Source of the DNA: Chlamydia muridarum str. Nigg
Lineage (GTDB): Bacteria; Chlamydiota; Chlamydiia; Chlamydiales; Chlamydiaceae
Length of the DNA: 64,000 nucleotides
Reading direction: 5' to 3'
Assembly: GCF_000006685.1 (NCBI RefSeq)
Contig: NC_002620.2
Coordinates: forward strand, 898,588-962,587
The position numbers were made by a program, and so were the translations under genes. This document shows positions 1-9,365 of the stretch, one piece after another. The number at the start of each line of letters is the position of its first letter. Within the stretch, counting starts at the first letter, position 1. The notes beneath the pieces were generated by a model that saw nothing but the letters and a program-made list of their open reading frames with translations, did not search any database and was not told the DNA's origin.

Positions 1-22
1 ATACCAATTCCGCCACTTCCGC
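1..22 (-). tRNA. tRNA-Leu, 5' end only (cut by window edge)
   Basis: Read on the minus strand, these bases give the first 22 nt of a class II tRNA: a GCGGAAG acceptor strand, then TGGCGGAAT and TGGTAT as in leucine tRNA D-arms. The 5' end is at base 22. The anticodon lies outside the window, so the isoacceptor cannot be named. Confidence 0.75.
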
Positions 23-266
23 AAAAGAGAAGAAAGATCAGCTTACTCCGATCACTCTCTTTACTACAAGAAAAAACCTCTTTATCCCTATTTTTCTTAT
101 CTATTTTAAAGAAAACTCTTCATCTTCCCTAAAACAAACATCTTTCCTAAAATATCGTTTTATAAGTGAGCCTGAACGGAAAATCCTCCAGGCCTGCATC
201 CCTTATTGTAAAGAAACTCTTGAATGTGAGACACTCTCCATTTCAATGATATAGACGGATTCTTCC

Positions 267-1061
267 ATGCGCTGTTCTGCTTATTGCTCTGCTTCGTCCT
301 ATCATCTACACGTTCTTTTTCATCTTTTAAAGGCACGCTACCCTTCTGTCTTATCCCGAGAATACGTGCTCATTTCCTCTGAAGAGCTGAATGAAAGCGA
401 CAAAGCCGCTGTCTTTTTCCCATTTGGAGTTAGTGTGTTTTGGGGATGGGAAGAAGCTGAAGAACTTCAAGTGATCCAAGCTATCACCTCAGCATCAGTG
501 GATCCTCTCCCTAACCCAGAAATTGATAGTTATGACTTCCATTATGGAGAGAAACTACAGATCCGTCGCGATAGACTTGTTCTCACCAACTCTAATTTAA
601 ACACAAAACTTGCTATTTCCTTTGGGTTAGCCCAATCTATCAAACTTACCGTCTTTGAAGAAACGATTTACAAAACAGTTGAAAACTCTAAATCTTTGCC
701 TCAAGAACTTGCCTCTAAAGGGAAAATTTCTCTATCCCGTAAAACGATCGCAAAAAAGATTGGAGAGCTTTTCCTGGATAAAGCTTCCGTAAACCTACAC
801 TCTGACATTCTCGATGAGCCCGACTTTTTCTGGGAACATCCAGAAACCCAACCTTTTTATATTGATGTGTTGACCTGCCTAGATGTAAACGCGCGAGTAA
901 ATGTATTAAATCACAGACTTGCTATCCTAGGAGATGTTCTCGAGATTTTAAATGACCAACTTAATCATCAGCATTCTTCAGCTCTAGAGTGGACCGTGAT
1001 CTGGTTAATTGCACTAGAGGTATTGGTCACCTTACTTAAAGACGTATTCAACATCATCTAA
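267..1061 (+). CDS. DUF155 / RMND1-family membrane-anchored protein
   Basis: 264 residues. The family (RMND1/Sif2/YagE, DUF155) occurs in bacteria and mitochondria; the mitochondrial members support mitochondrial translation, and the bacterial role is unknown. The sequence fits in three ways: an N-terminal part with FFPFGVSVFWGW, where the family has a VVFxFGxxVFW-like motif; a charged helical middle; and a single hydrophobic C-terminal helix (about residues 241-263, WTVIWLIALEVLVTLL) placing it in the inner membrane with most of the chain cytoplasmic. The yidD start lies 6 bases past the stop, so the two are probably co-transcribed. The exact start is uncertain, because the first ATG has no strong ribosome-binding site. 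Confidence 0.75.
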   Translation: MRCSAYCSASSYHLHVLFHLLKARYPSVLSREYVLISSEELNESDKAAVFFPFGVSVFWGWEEAEELQVIQAITSASVDPLPNPEIDSYDFHYGEKLQIRRDRLVLTNSNLNTKLAISFGLAQSIKLTVFEETIYKTVENSKSLPQELASKGKISLSRKTIAKKIGELFLDKASVNLHSDILDEPDFFWEHPETQPFYIDVLTCLDVNARVNVLNHRLAILGDVLEILNDQLNHQHSSALEWTVIWLIALEVLVTLLKDVFNII

Positions 1062-1067
1062 AAAACT

Positions 1068-1361
1068 ATGAAAACCTCTTGGATCAAGATTTTTTTTCAA
1101 GGGATGATTCACCTATACCGTTGGACTATTTCTCCTCTTCTGGGCTCCCCATGTCGGTTTTTTCCCTCTTGCTCCGAATACGCCCTTGTAGCATTGAAAA
1201 AGCATCCTTTAAAGAGAAGTCTTTTTCTAATCGCTAATCGCTTACTAAAATGTGGCCCCTGGCACATTGGAGGAATTGATCTTGTCCCTGGGACCTCTAT
1301 TGAAGAATACTTAGAATCTCCTGACGACAAGAATGTCCCACCTGATCAAGAAACTGTTTAG
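1068..1361 (+). CDS. yidD: YidD, membrane protein insertion efficiency factor
   Basis: 97 residues, normal for the family. YidD is a small amphipathic protein at the inner membrane that helps YidC/Sec insert membrane proteins. The signature is clear: CRFFPSCSEYA near residues 30-40, then KCGPWHIGGIDLVP near residues 63-76, with the conserved cysteines. In many bacteria it sits beside rnpA and yidC; here it follows a DUF155 gene instead. Its last 65 bases overlap, tail to tail, the 3' end of the minus-strand gene ending at 1297. Confidence 0.93.
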   Translation: MKTSWIKIFFQGMIHLYRWTISPLLGSPCRFFPSCSEYALVALKKHPLKRSLFLIANRLLKCGPWHIGGIDLVPGTSIEEYLESPDDKNVPPDQETV

Positions 1362-2199
1362 TATACGAAACCTCTTTAGGCAAAAGCTGAACAAAGTATT
1401 TCAAATCCGTATCAGAAAATTCATGCAATACCCAATCAGCATCATGCACTAACAAAAGAAGAGCTGCCAATGGTTCCTGCCTATCCACATAAGCTTTAAG
1501 AAACACCCTTCTTTGCTGATCAGAAATGGCGGTTTGAAGATTCTCTAAACAACACAGAGAAAAAAATAAATCTTCTCCCCCCTGGATCACCATTCTTGCC
1601 AAAGAAGCTACTGATGCAGCCTCAATTTCTGCTCCAAAAAGCAGTGAGCGCACATAAAGAAACTCTGGAATATGGCAAAAACGATATAGAATATCTTCGT
1701 TAACTATTCCCGCCTCCCAATCACGCGCCATAATTCTAAAGAATCCTTTCGAGGAAAAAGGAAATCTTTCCGTATGCAAGTACTGATTAATCCGAGAAAA
1801 CTCCTGATCATTAATATCTGGAAGTAACCAAGTTTGTTCCGGGCTCTTAAGCTTAATAAACGTTAACGGGTGCGTTAGCATGGGAGTAATATCTAAGGAA
1901 TATTTTTGTATGCCCATACTCAAAGCCCATAATTTTAACGGATGCCCAAAAACGAGTCTTTCTTCGCGTAATAAAATAATTAAATCGGCAAGAGACGCAG
2001 CTTCTAATCTTTCTAAAATATCTTCAGGGATTTTCCCTATTCGAGCACTTTTAGCAATGAGATGTCCCGGGAAAACTTGTAACTTATAGATATCTTTTCT
2101 GAAGACGGTCGAATAAATCAGGAGCAATAGCAAAATATTTACTATAGAGCTAAGAACCAGAGCTTGTTTTAACCACCTGATCGTTGTTTTATTTTTCAT
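1297..2199 (-). CDS. Hypothetical protein with N-terminal membrane anchor
   Basis: I do not recognise a named family. About 300 residues from the methionine of MKNKTTIRW; an in-frame ATG 27 codons upstream (at 2280) is possible, but the shorter start puts a basic stretch directly before the hydrophobic helix (LVLSSIVNILLLLLIY), giving a typical N-in anchor. The rest is mainly helical and rich in Leu and Arg, with no catalytic motif I can name. It is transcribed divergently from pheT, and the two genes share a short control region of roughly 90 bases. Probably a chlamydia-specific conserved protein (corresponding by position to C. trachomatis CT474). Confidence 0.8.
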   Translation of the reverse strand: MKNKTTIRWLKQALVLSSIVNILLLLLIYSTVFRKDIYKLQVFPGHLIAKSARIGKIPEDILERLEAASLADLIILLREERLVFGHPLKLWALSMGIQKYSLDITPMLTHPLTFIKLKSPEQTWLLPDINDQEFSRINQYLHTERFPFSSKGFFRIMARDWEAGIVNEDILYRFCHIPEFLYVRSLLFGAEIEAASVASLARMVIQGGEDLFFSLCCLENLQTAISDQQRRVFLKAYVDRQEPLAALLLLVHDADWVLHEFSDTDLKYFVQLLPKEVSYTKQFLDQVGHSCRQEILSILQ

Positions 2200-2286
2200 A
2201 AAAACTCCTACATCCCTCTCCCTCAAAATACTTGCTACTATACACGCCACTTCGTAAAATCTACCAAAAAAAAGCTGCATTTGCTC

Positions 2287-4659
2287 ATGCTCACTCCTAT
2301 CCCCTTATTACAAAGATTCTTTTCTTCCCCTCTTTCCATTAAGGAAATTTTACAAGCCTGTGATCGCATTGGAATTGAAGCGGAATGCTCGAATGTCTTT
2401 CCAGACTCTCTAAATACAGTCGTAACAGGAAAAGTATTGAGCACCTCCCCCCATCCTGATGCCGAACGACTTTCAGTTGCTATTGTTTTTGATGGTAAAG
2501 AAGAACGCCAAATTATTTGTGGGGCCCCCAATTGTCGCGCAGGAATCATCGTTCCTGTTGCGTTACCCGGAGCTAAAATCCGCAATGCTTTAGGAGAAGT
2601 AACCACAATCAAAAAATCTAAAATTCGTGGTCTAGAATCTCTAGGAATGTGTTGTGGAGCAGACGAATTAGGGTTTCCACATTTACAAACAGGGGAGCGC
2701 GGCATTTTTGAATTCCCGGAAAATACTCCCCTTGGAGAAAGCGCCTGCTTGCTGCTTGCTGGAGCTTCTTTGGAATGCTCTTTGACCCCCAATTTAGGCC
2801 ATTGCGCATCCCTGCTTGGCCTAGCAAGAGAAATCTCCTTCTTATCTGACACTTCTCTTACCATTCCAGAGGAATTCTCTTTTAGTCCTCTACCGCAAGA
2901 ATCCCATTCTTGTGATACACATAACCTCGAAGCGAGCCCTGTATTCTACTCCGTTAAAATCTCTGGATTGTCTTGGAAACAATCCCCTGAAGATTTGCAG
3001 GCATCCTTGATCGCCCTTGGACAGAAACCTTTGAATGCAATCGTAGATATCACAAACTATGTGATGCTCTCTTTAGGACAGCCCCTGCATGCTTACGATA
3101 GCCAAGCCGTTGATCAAAAATCGTTACACGCAACCACTGTACGCTCTCCCCAACAACTTACTCTTTTGAATAAGGAAACGTATACTCTTCCAGAAGGCGC
3201 TCTTGTCGTCGCAGATCAACATAACATTTTAGGACTAGCTGGAGTAATGGGAAGTGCCGCATCCGCATACTCTGAAAGCACAACAGAAATTATTTTAGAA
3301 GCGGCTTATTTTCTTCCTCAAGCAGTTAGAAAATATCAGCGTACTATTCAGCTACATACAGAAGCGGCTTATAGATTTACTCGAGGTATTGATCCTCAAG
3401 GAGTTTTGCCAGCATTGTATGCGGCCATCCACATGATTAGAGCCTTGTTCCCAGAGGCACAAATCTCCCCGATTCAAAAGATTGGAGAGTATAAATCGGA
3501 TCCTTTATCGCTAAACATCCGCCCAAAAACACTTAAACGACTTCTGGACCTCTCTCTTTCTCCTTCTGAGATAGCAGAGAAACTCTCTCCTTTAGGATTT
3601 CAAACAATAGCAGAGGAATCTTCTGTTCGTGTAGAGGTCCCTCTTTATCGTCATGATATTCAAGAAGAGACCGACCTAGTAGAAGAGATCTGTCGCACAA
3701 CACCTTTTGTTCAAAAGACACAAAAAATACTTCCGACCTATACTCCAATCTATGCTTTAAAACGCTCGTTATCCACATTCTTAGCAGATAGTGGTTTGCA
3801 ACAATTCTTCACTTGTTCTCTCCTGGATTCAGAAATAGCAGCTCTCTCCTTACAAGAAAGCTCTCTCATCCCTGTGCAAAATTCCTCTCTGAAATTACGA
3901 GACTCTCTTCTTTCTGGGATGCTAAAAAGTGCAGCAACTAATCTCAACAGACAAGCTCCTTATGTTTATGCCTTTGAAATTGGGAATGTATACTCAAAAG
4001 AGCACAATCAATACCGAGAAGAAGAGCATATTGCAATTCTGCTAACTCGCCAAGTAATGGATGATTCTTGGCATGTAAAAACTCCTCTTTCCTTTTACAC
4101 AATCAAAAGCTGGGTTGAGAAGTTATTATGTCATGCAGGAGTCTCCATCGAAGATTTTGTTCTTCAAGCTAGCCAACATCCGAACTTTCATCCTTATCGG
4201 CAGGCTGCTTTATACCATAAAAAACAGTTGTTAGGCGTCTTTGGGACATTGCATCCGCAATTGTGTAAGAAAAGCCAGATCAAACACGATGTAGTTTTTG
4301 CTGAGCTTTCTTTAAATGTTCTCCTGTCTTTGAAAAAGAAAACGGAACCACATTATGTCCCCTATCCTATCTATCCATCTTCTTCTAGAGACATTACAAT
4401 TACAATAGATAAGGATCTTCCAGCGGATCTTGTACGTAGAGAACTTTTAAGTTTCGAATCTAAATGGCTTGAAAGTGTTCATATTGTCAGTGTATATCAA
4501 GGGAAGGACGTCACATCTCAAAGTAAAAATATCTCCCTTCGACTGGTCTTCCGTGATCACGAACGGACCTTGTCTGGGCAGGAAATAGAAAAAGAATACG
4601 AACGTCTCACTACATTACTGGATAAGAACTTAGCCAACATAGGAAAAGGCAACTCATGA
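2287..4659 (+). CDS. pheT: Phenylalanyl-tRNA synthetase beta subunit
   Basis: 790 residues from the ATG at 2287; a TTG two codons upstream is less likely. PheT pairs with PheS in an (alpha-beta)2 enzyme that charges tRNA-Phe. Domains run in the usual order: N-terminal tRNA-binding EMAP-like domain (about 40-150, with HPDAERLSV and GAPNCRAG), B3/4 editing domain (about 210-390, with NAIVDITNYVM and GQPLHAYD), B5 domain (about 400-480), the catalytic-like core, and a C-terminal ferredoxin-fold anticodon-binding domain (last 90 residues, with YPSSSRDIT). Full length with no break. pheS is not adjacent. The stop overlaps the ATG of the next gene by 4 bases. Confidence 0.97.
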   Translation: MLTPIPLLQRFFSSPLSIKEILQACDRIGIEAECSNVFPDSLNTVVTGKVLSTSPHPDAERLSVAIVFDGKEERQIICGAPNCRAGIIVPVALPGAKIRNALGEVTTIKKSKIRGLESLGMCCGADELGFPHLQTGERGIFEFPENTPLGESACLLLAGASLECSLTPNLGHCASLLGLAREISFLSDTSLTIPEEFSFSPLPQESHSCDTHNLEASPVFYSVKISGLSWKQSPEDLQASLIALGQKPLNAIVDITNYVMLSLGQPLHAYDSQAVDQKSLHATTVRSPQQLTLLNKETYTLPEGALVVADQHNILGLAGVMGSAASAYSESTTEIILEAAYFLPQAVRKYQRTIQLHTEAAYRFTRGIDPQGVLPALYAAIHMIRALFPEAQISPIQKIGEYKSDPLSLNIRPKTLKRLLDLSLSPSEIAEKLSPLGFQTIAEESSVRVEVPLYRHDIQEETDLVEEICRTTPFVQKTQKILPTYTPIYALKRSLSTFLADSGLQQFFTCSLLDSEIAALSLQESSLIPVQNSSLKLRDSLLSGMLKSAATNLNRQAPYVYAFEIGNVYSKEHNQYREEEHIAILLTRQVMDDSWHVKTPLSFYTIKSWVEKLLCHAGVSIEDFVLQASQHPNFHPYRQAALYHKKQLLGVFGTLHPQLCKKSQIKHDVVFAELSLNVLLSLKKKTEPHYVPYPIYPSSSRDITITIDKDLPADLVRRELLSFESKWLESVHIVSVYQGKDVTSQSKNISLRLVFRDHERTLSGQEIEKEYERLTTLLDKNLANIGKGNS

Positions 4660-5621
4660 AGCATTTCTTGTTTATCTGCGCCATCGCCCTCTCTCCTCTA
4701 GCATACGGAGCTGTTCAAAAGGATCCTATGTTAATGAAAGAAACCTTCCGCAACAATTATGGAATTATTGTTTCTAAACAAGAATGGAATAAGCGTGGGT
4801 GCGACGGATCCATTACGAGAGTATTCAAAGATGGGACAACAACCCTAGAAGTTTATGCACAGGGAGCCCTTCATGGAGAAATCACTCAAACATTCCCTCA
4901 CTCAACTACTTTAGCTGTTGTAGAAACCTATGATCAGGGAAGACTTCTTTCTAAAAAAACCTTCTTCCCTAATGCACTTCCTGCTCAGGAAGAAATTTAC
5001 CATGAAGACGGCTCTTTTTCACTAACTCGGTGGCCGGATAATAATAACTCCGACACCATTTCAAGCCCTTGCTTTGTAGAAAAAACTTACGGAGGAAGAG
5101 TACTAGAAGGCCACTATACCTCGTTTAATGGGAAGTACTCCTCAACAATTCTTAATGGCGAGGGAGTTCGTTCTACGTTTTCTTCTGATAATGTTCTACT
5201 AACAGAAGAGGCTTTCAGTGATGGAGAGATGGTTAAAAAGACGACCTTTTACTCAACTCGAGAACCTGAGACGATTACTCATTATGTCGGCGGCTATCCT
5301 CATGGAATGCGATTTACTTATCTTCCAGGAGGAATTCCAAATACTATTGAAGAATGGCGCTACGGACATCAAGATGGGCGCACCATTTTGTTTAAAAACG
5401 GGTGTAAGATAGCGGAAATTCCATTTGTACGTGGAGCAAAGAATGGAATAGAGCTCCGATACAATGAACAAGAAATTGTCGCAGAAGAAATTTCTTGGCA
5501 GCATAACATCTTGCACGGGGTCCGTAAAATTCATGCCGCAGGAGTATGTAAATCTGAATGGTATTACAAAGGCAAGCTTGTCTCGCAAACTAAGTTTGAA
5601 CGGTTGAGCGCTGCCAGATAA
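4656..5621 (+). CDS. Exported YwqK/MORN-variant repeat protein
   Basis: 321 residues. The N-terminus (MKHFLFICAIALSPLAYGA) is a signal peptide with a probable cleavage after AYG-A, so the protein should reach the periplasm or beyond. The rest is a chain of about 20-25-residue beta-hairpin repeats of the type G-x-H-G-x-x-x-x-Y-x-x-G (LHGEITQTF, PHGMRFTYLPGG, ILHGVRKI), the MORN-variant motif of the YwqK family. Databases call this family a toxin-antitoxin antitoxin, but export and the lack of a neighbouring toxin argue against that here. The start overlaps the pheT stop, so expression is coupled to it. Function unknown. Confidence 0.85.
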   Translation: MKHFLFICAIALSPLAYGAVQKDPMLMKETFRNNYGIIVSKQEWNKRGCDGSITRVFKDGTTTLEVYAQGALHGEITQTFPHSTTLAVVETYDQGRLLSKKTFFPNALPAQEEIYHEDGSFSLTRWPDNNNSDTISSPCFVEKTYGGRVLEGHYTSFNGKYSSTILNGEGVRSTFSSDNVLLTEEAFSDGEMVKKTTFYSTREPETITHYVGGYPHGMRFTYLPGGIPNTIEEWRYGHQDGRTILFKNGCKIAEIPFVRGAKNGIELRYNEQEIVAEEISWQHNILHGVRKIHAAGVCKSEWYYKGKLVSQTKFERLSAAR

Positions 5622-5642
5622 TTCAAACCCTTGGGGGCTCCC

Positions 5643-6152
5643 ATGACTGAAAAGTTCTTTGTTGTTTCTCCAACGTCTAAGAACTTTTTAGCCCAGGCTT
5701 GCTCCCAAGGACTTTCTATAGATAAGTATCCCCCAATTCAGATCATTGTACATTTTCGAGGGGATTCTATTTTTCACTCGCGTCTCTCATTAGCTCCGGT
5801 TTTTACTTGCTTGTTTCTTGGCCCTGGGGCTCATAAGGCTATGGAAGGGATGGTGCATTGGTGTGAAGCTTATGCAAAAAAAAATCCCTCCCCATTATCT
5901 TTTCTAGACTTGTCTTCTTTCAAAGAAAAACAACTAGAGATCCTAAAAGCAGTAAGCCAAATATCCTTTGGCATTCGTAGTACATATCAGGCAATTGCTG
6001 AACAGACCGAAACAAGTAAAGAAGAAGTGCTTGCAACTTGCAAGCAAAATCCCCTACCACTTCTCATCCCTTGCCATCGGGTGCTTTCTGTAAAAGACTA
6101 TCCGGGGGGACAAGCTCTTTATGAAATCCTTACCCGATTTGAAGGGATCTAA
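5643..6152 (+). CDS. ogt: O6-alkylguanine-DNA alkyltransferase (Ada/Ogt family)
   Basis: 169 residues from the ATG at 5643. The enzyme moves alkyl groups from O6-alkylguanine in DNA to its own cysteine and is consumed in the process. The signature is LIPCHRVL near residue 145, with the acceptor Cys inside PCHR, preceded by the wing helix region FGIRSTYQAIAEQT, which resembles the family's FGxxxSYGxIA element. The length is that of a stand-alone Ogt, without the Ada regulatory domain. It follows the YwqK-type gene by about 20 bases and ends in a 4-base tail-to-tail overlap with oppC. Confidence 0.9.
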   Translation: MTEKFFVVSPTSKNFLAQACSQGLSIDKYPPIQIIVHFRGDSIFHSRLSLAPVFTCLFLGPGAHKAMEGMVHWCEAYAKKNPSPLSFLDLSSFKEKQLEILKAVSQISFGIRSTYQAIAEQTETSKEEVLATCKQNPLPLLIPCHRVLSVKDYPGGQALYEILTRFEGI

Positions 6153-7885
6153 CCCTGCATCTTAGGATCTAAAGCATCCCGAATCCCATCCCCAATCACT
6201 GCAATAGACATCAACAATAGTGTTAGCATCACAGCCGGAGGCCACAAGATGGCACTTTCAGAAGGAAATGCAGAAACCCCTTCTCGCAAAAGATTTCCCC
6301 AAGAAGCAGAGCTTTCCTCTCCTAGCCCTAAAAAAGTGAGTCCTGCTTCACAACTAATCATAGCCATCATAGAGAATGGTAATAAAGAAATTACTGGAAC
6401 AATGACATTAGGCAAGATTTGATGAACCATAATATGGTAGTGACTATAACATAAATTTGTAGCAGCTAACACATACCCTAAATTTCTTTGCTTCAAAGTT
6501 TCTATACGAACATACCGACTAATGCTGACCCATCCAAAGCATCCTAGTAATACCGAATCTAATATCAGAGATTTCTTCTGAGTGATTGCCACCACAAGCA
6601 TAAGAATGAATAACATGGGCATGGTCTCCCAAATTTCAGTCACTCGCGATAACAACATATCGATTTTGCCACCAAAGTATCCGGATAACAATCCAACAAT
6701 AGTTCCTATGAATAAAGCTATGGTAACTCCTAATCCCCCAACAACAATGGCTATGCGAATGCCAAAAATAAGAGACGCAAGTAAATCTTTTCTATTGATA
6801 CGCGTAAGCTGCCACCAATGAACGTACTTATTCATCTCGCGAGATCCTCCGGCATCATCTTCCCAATGAAAATTACTTAACAGAGGATTCAAAATCATCC
6901 GGACTTTTTCTGATTCTGTTTCTATCCAAGAACGTTTATCAACAATAAACGCGATAGAATTATTCAACGCTTCCCGCTCTTCCAAAAGATAACGAACGAA
7001 AGCCAACCGTTGGCGAAAAGGAGCTTCCTTTTCCTCAAGAGCCTTATATTCCGCAAGCAACTCTTCTTCAGGGAGCTGCTCATATACAGCCATTTTTAAA
7101 GCATGTTCCAAACGAGCTTTAGCCATTAAATAGGGCCGATAGTCTTCAAGCAGATCCCCAAAGCCGTTAAATCCCTCTGGATAAGAATCCTGTAGCTTAT
7201 TGATTTTATTTTTAAAAAACCGCAAGCTCGCCGTTTCATTCTTCATTTCTAAAAAATGCAACGTAGGCATATGAGATTTCTTAACTATCTCATAGGTTTC
7301 CCTCTGCTTTTCAAGTCGATCATGCTGCTGCTTACGATATTTAGCCTTAACAAGCATGCCTAACTGTTCATACTTACTCATATAGGCACGCTCGCTTTCC
7401 CAGGTTCGCGTTCTTTTAGGAATCATGGAGAGAAACTCTGCTTGAGGACTGCTAGAAAAACTCTTTTGAATATGCTCAGACCGAATTTTCTTTAACGCCC
7501 CATCTCGACAAGGATCTTGAATCCCTCCTCTCAAAGCAAAAGAGAACACAGAAATATGAATACAGGCAACTAAAGATAAAAATAGTTTTCTCCTTATACC
7601 GACTAAATAACGCACCCCCAGAACAACAAAAGGAAGCGTGAGCATCAACACATTAAAAAATAAATCTATAGACTTAGTATAAAATCCTGGGAATAGCAAA
7701 TAGCGGAACAACGGAGAGTACCACTCCCCTTGCCAATAAACAAGAATGGGTTTGCTGCAAGCAAATAAAGGAGCATAAACTCCCACAAGCATCAGCCCAA
7801 TAAAAAACTTCAGAGCTATAGAAGGGAGCGTGCGCTTATTATACGCAAGGGAAAACCGCTGATAAGATGTTTTCGGTCCATGCAT
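6149..7885 (-). CDS. oppC: Oligopeptide ABC transporter permease OppC, with large insertion
   Basis: 578 residues, nearly twice the usual 300 or so. OppC is one of two inner-membrane permeases of a peptide importer. The C-terminal 200 residues are a standard permease domain with several membrane helices from about 375 and the EAA-type loop (CEAGLTFLGLGEESSASWG) near 520-540. The N-terminal part has helices near 25-42, 75-95 and 100-118, then about 240 hydrophilic, Glu/Lys/Arg-rich helical residues (roughly 125-365) that look coiled-coil-like and probably face the periplasm. It starts one base after oppB ends. No ATPase gene is adjacent. Confidence 0.93.
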   Translation of the reverse strand: MHGPKTSYQRFSLAYNKRTLPSIALKFFIGLMLVGVYAPLFACSKPILVYWQGEWYSPLFRYLLFPGFYTKSIDLFFNVLMLTLPFVVLGVRYLVGIRRKLFLSLVACIHISVFSFALRGGIQDPCRDGALKKIRSEHIQKSFSSSPQAEFLSMIPKRTRTWESERAYMSKYEQLGMLVKAKYRKQQHDRLEKQRETYEIVKKSHMPTLHFLEMKNETASLRFFKNKINKLQDSYPEGFNGFGDLLEDYRPYLMAKARLEHALKMAVYEQLPEEELLAEYKALEEKEAPFRQRLAFVRYLLEEREALNNSIAFIVDKRSWIETESEKVRMILNPLLSNFHWEDDAGGSREMNKYVHWWQLTRINRKDLLASLIFGIRIAIVVGGLGVTIALFIGTIVGLLSGYFGGKIDMLLSRVTEIWETMPMLFILMLVVAITQKKSLILDSVLLGCFGWVSISRYVRIETLKQRNLGYVLAATNLCYSHYHIMVHQILPNVIVPVISLLPFSMMAMISCEAGLTFLGLGEESSASWGNLLREGVSAFPSESAILWPPAVMLTLLLMSIAVIGDGIRDALDPKMQG

Positions 7886-7886
7886 C

Positions 7887-9365
7887 TTACACCTTCCTTT
7901 CTTCTAACTGAACACGTGGATCAAGAAGAACATAACAAATATCCCCTATTAAATAGCCGATAAGCGAAATAACAGATCCCATGATAACAGAAAACATCAC
8001 TACATTATGATCACGATTTAGAATGGCCTGGTAAAAAAACTTTCCAAAACCATCTATATCAAACAAAGTTTCCACAACTAAAGCTCCTCCCAGCAAAGCA
8101 CTTAGAGAAGAAGCTAGGGAGGTGATCAATGTTGCTGCGGAGTTTTTTCCAACATGTCGGATGAGAATGTCATACTGAGAAATCCCTCGTGCTCGCAGTG
8201 CAGGAATATGATCTTCTCCTAAGACTTCTAAAAACACTGCACGACTGAGCCGAGACTGCGCAGCAAAAGCTCCGTAGCTGACTGCACAAAAAGGAAGGAA
8301 GCTGTGTAATACAATATCTATAAGCTTCTCTAATGAAGTCATGTCTTTAAAGACTTCAGGAGACGAACATAGTCCACTATACGGCATAGAAATAGAGGTA
8401 AAAGGAACCGTTTTGTTCAAAACAAAATTGTCAATAATCCAAGGAACGGCAACAAAAACTGGGATAGAGAATAAAATTAAAAAGAGGAAATTAAGAAGAT
8501 GATCTATCCAACGATTTTTATTCACTGCCATGATCATTCCAAATACTTGGCATAGTACAAAAACAACGATCATAGGAAGTAGCGATAGAACAAGAGAGGA
8601 CCCTAAACGTTTGATCACTTCAGAAACAACTGTTTTATGGCAATCATTACGTAGCGTTCCAAAATCCAATCTAATAATCCGAGAAAGGTACTTTGCAAAA
8701 CGAGTCTCTAGGAAAAAAATCCTCCAAAGATCGCCACGCATCAATTTATCCCTTCCACCTTCTTTCTCAACCCACGCTCGTAACCCCGCAACTTTCACTT
8801 CAATATCATCTTCATTAAGCAAACGAACTAATTCCGCATTACTCTTAGACACTTTCTGATTATATTCTCGTTGTTCCTCGAGCAGGCGTGCCCCAACTAT
8901 ACCCTGACGAATTCCTCCCCGAATAAATAAGTCCGCAGCAATATGACGATAGTTATCTGCTTGCGAAGGATCCTCTGCTTCCGCTAGTAAAGCTGGCATA
9001 ATAAACTTAGCGCAATCACCCCAGTATACTTTGACATTGGTCACACATCCTGTTTTATTTTTTTTATGAATCGTACCATCGATAATCTCTTGAATTCCCG
9101 CACGTAGCTCCGCACGAGAAATTTGTGGTCGAGTATTAAAGAAGATAGGAAGTGTTAACCCATAATGCTCTCTAAACTGTAAATAACGATCTGGGCCTTT
9201 ATATGTACGGATCTTATCCGACCGACCCGCTTCCCCTTGAGCATCCACACTATGTTCCTCAAGAAGGTCTCCTGGAGCAGCATTAAGAATAACAAAATTT
9301 ACAGAAATAATCGCAAAAAGAGTCAAAGGAATCAGGCATAACCGTTTTAAGATATAGCGGAGCAT
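7887..9365 (-). CDS. oppB: Oligopeptide ABC transporter permease OppB, with large insertion
   Basis: 492 residues against about 306 for typical OppB/DppB. The N-terminus (MLRYILKRLCLIPLTLFAII) is the conserved first helix; the following NFVILNAAPGD matches the family. About 200 extra residues (roughly 45-245), charged and predicted helical, lie between helix 1 and the remaining helices. The C-terminal half is ordinary, with the EAA loop ALRARGISQYDILIRHV near 395-410 and GGALVVETLFDIDGFG following. Its start overlaps the 3' end of oppA by 19 bases, so translation is probably coupled. The partner permease oppC has a comparable insertion. Confidence 0.94.
   Translation of the reverse strand: MLRYILKRLCLIPLTLFAIISVNFVILNAAPGDLLEEHSVDAQGEAGRSDKIRTYKGPDRYLQFREHYGLTLPIFFNTRPQISRAELRAGIQEIIDGTIHKKNKTGCVTNVKVYWGDCAKFIMPALLAEAEDPSQADNYRHIAADLFIRGGIRQGIVGARLLEEQREYNQKVSKSNAELVRLLNEDDIEVKVAGLRAWVEKEGGRDKLMRGDLWRIFFLETRFAKYLSRIIRLDFGTLRNDCHKTVVSEVIKRLGSSLVLSLLPMIVVFVLCQVFGMIMAVNKNRWIDHLLNFLFLILFSIPVFVAVPWIIDNFVLNKTVPFTSISMPYSGLCSSPEVFKDMTSLEKLIDIVLHSFLPFCAVSYGAFAAQSRLSRAVFLEVLGEDHIPALRARGISQYDILIRHVGKNSAATLITSLASSLSALLGGALVVETLFDIDGFGKFFYQAILNRDHNVVMFSVIMGSVISLIGYLIGDICYVLLDPRVQLEERKV

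Noticed and set aside
2238-2864. 208-codon minus-strand frame opposite pheT
   Set aside because: It lies almost wholly within pheT, has no ribosome-binding site or family match, and pheT is unmistakable on the other strand.
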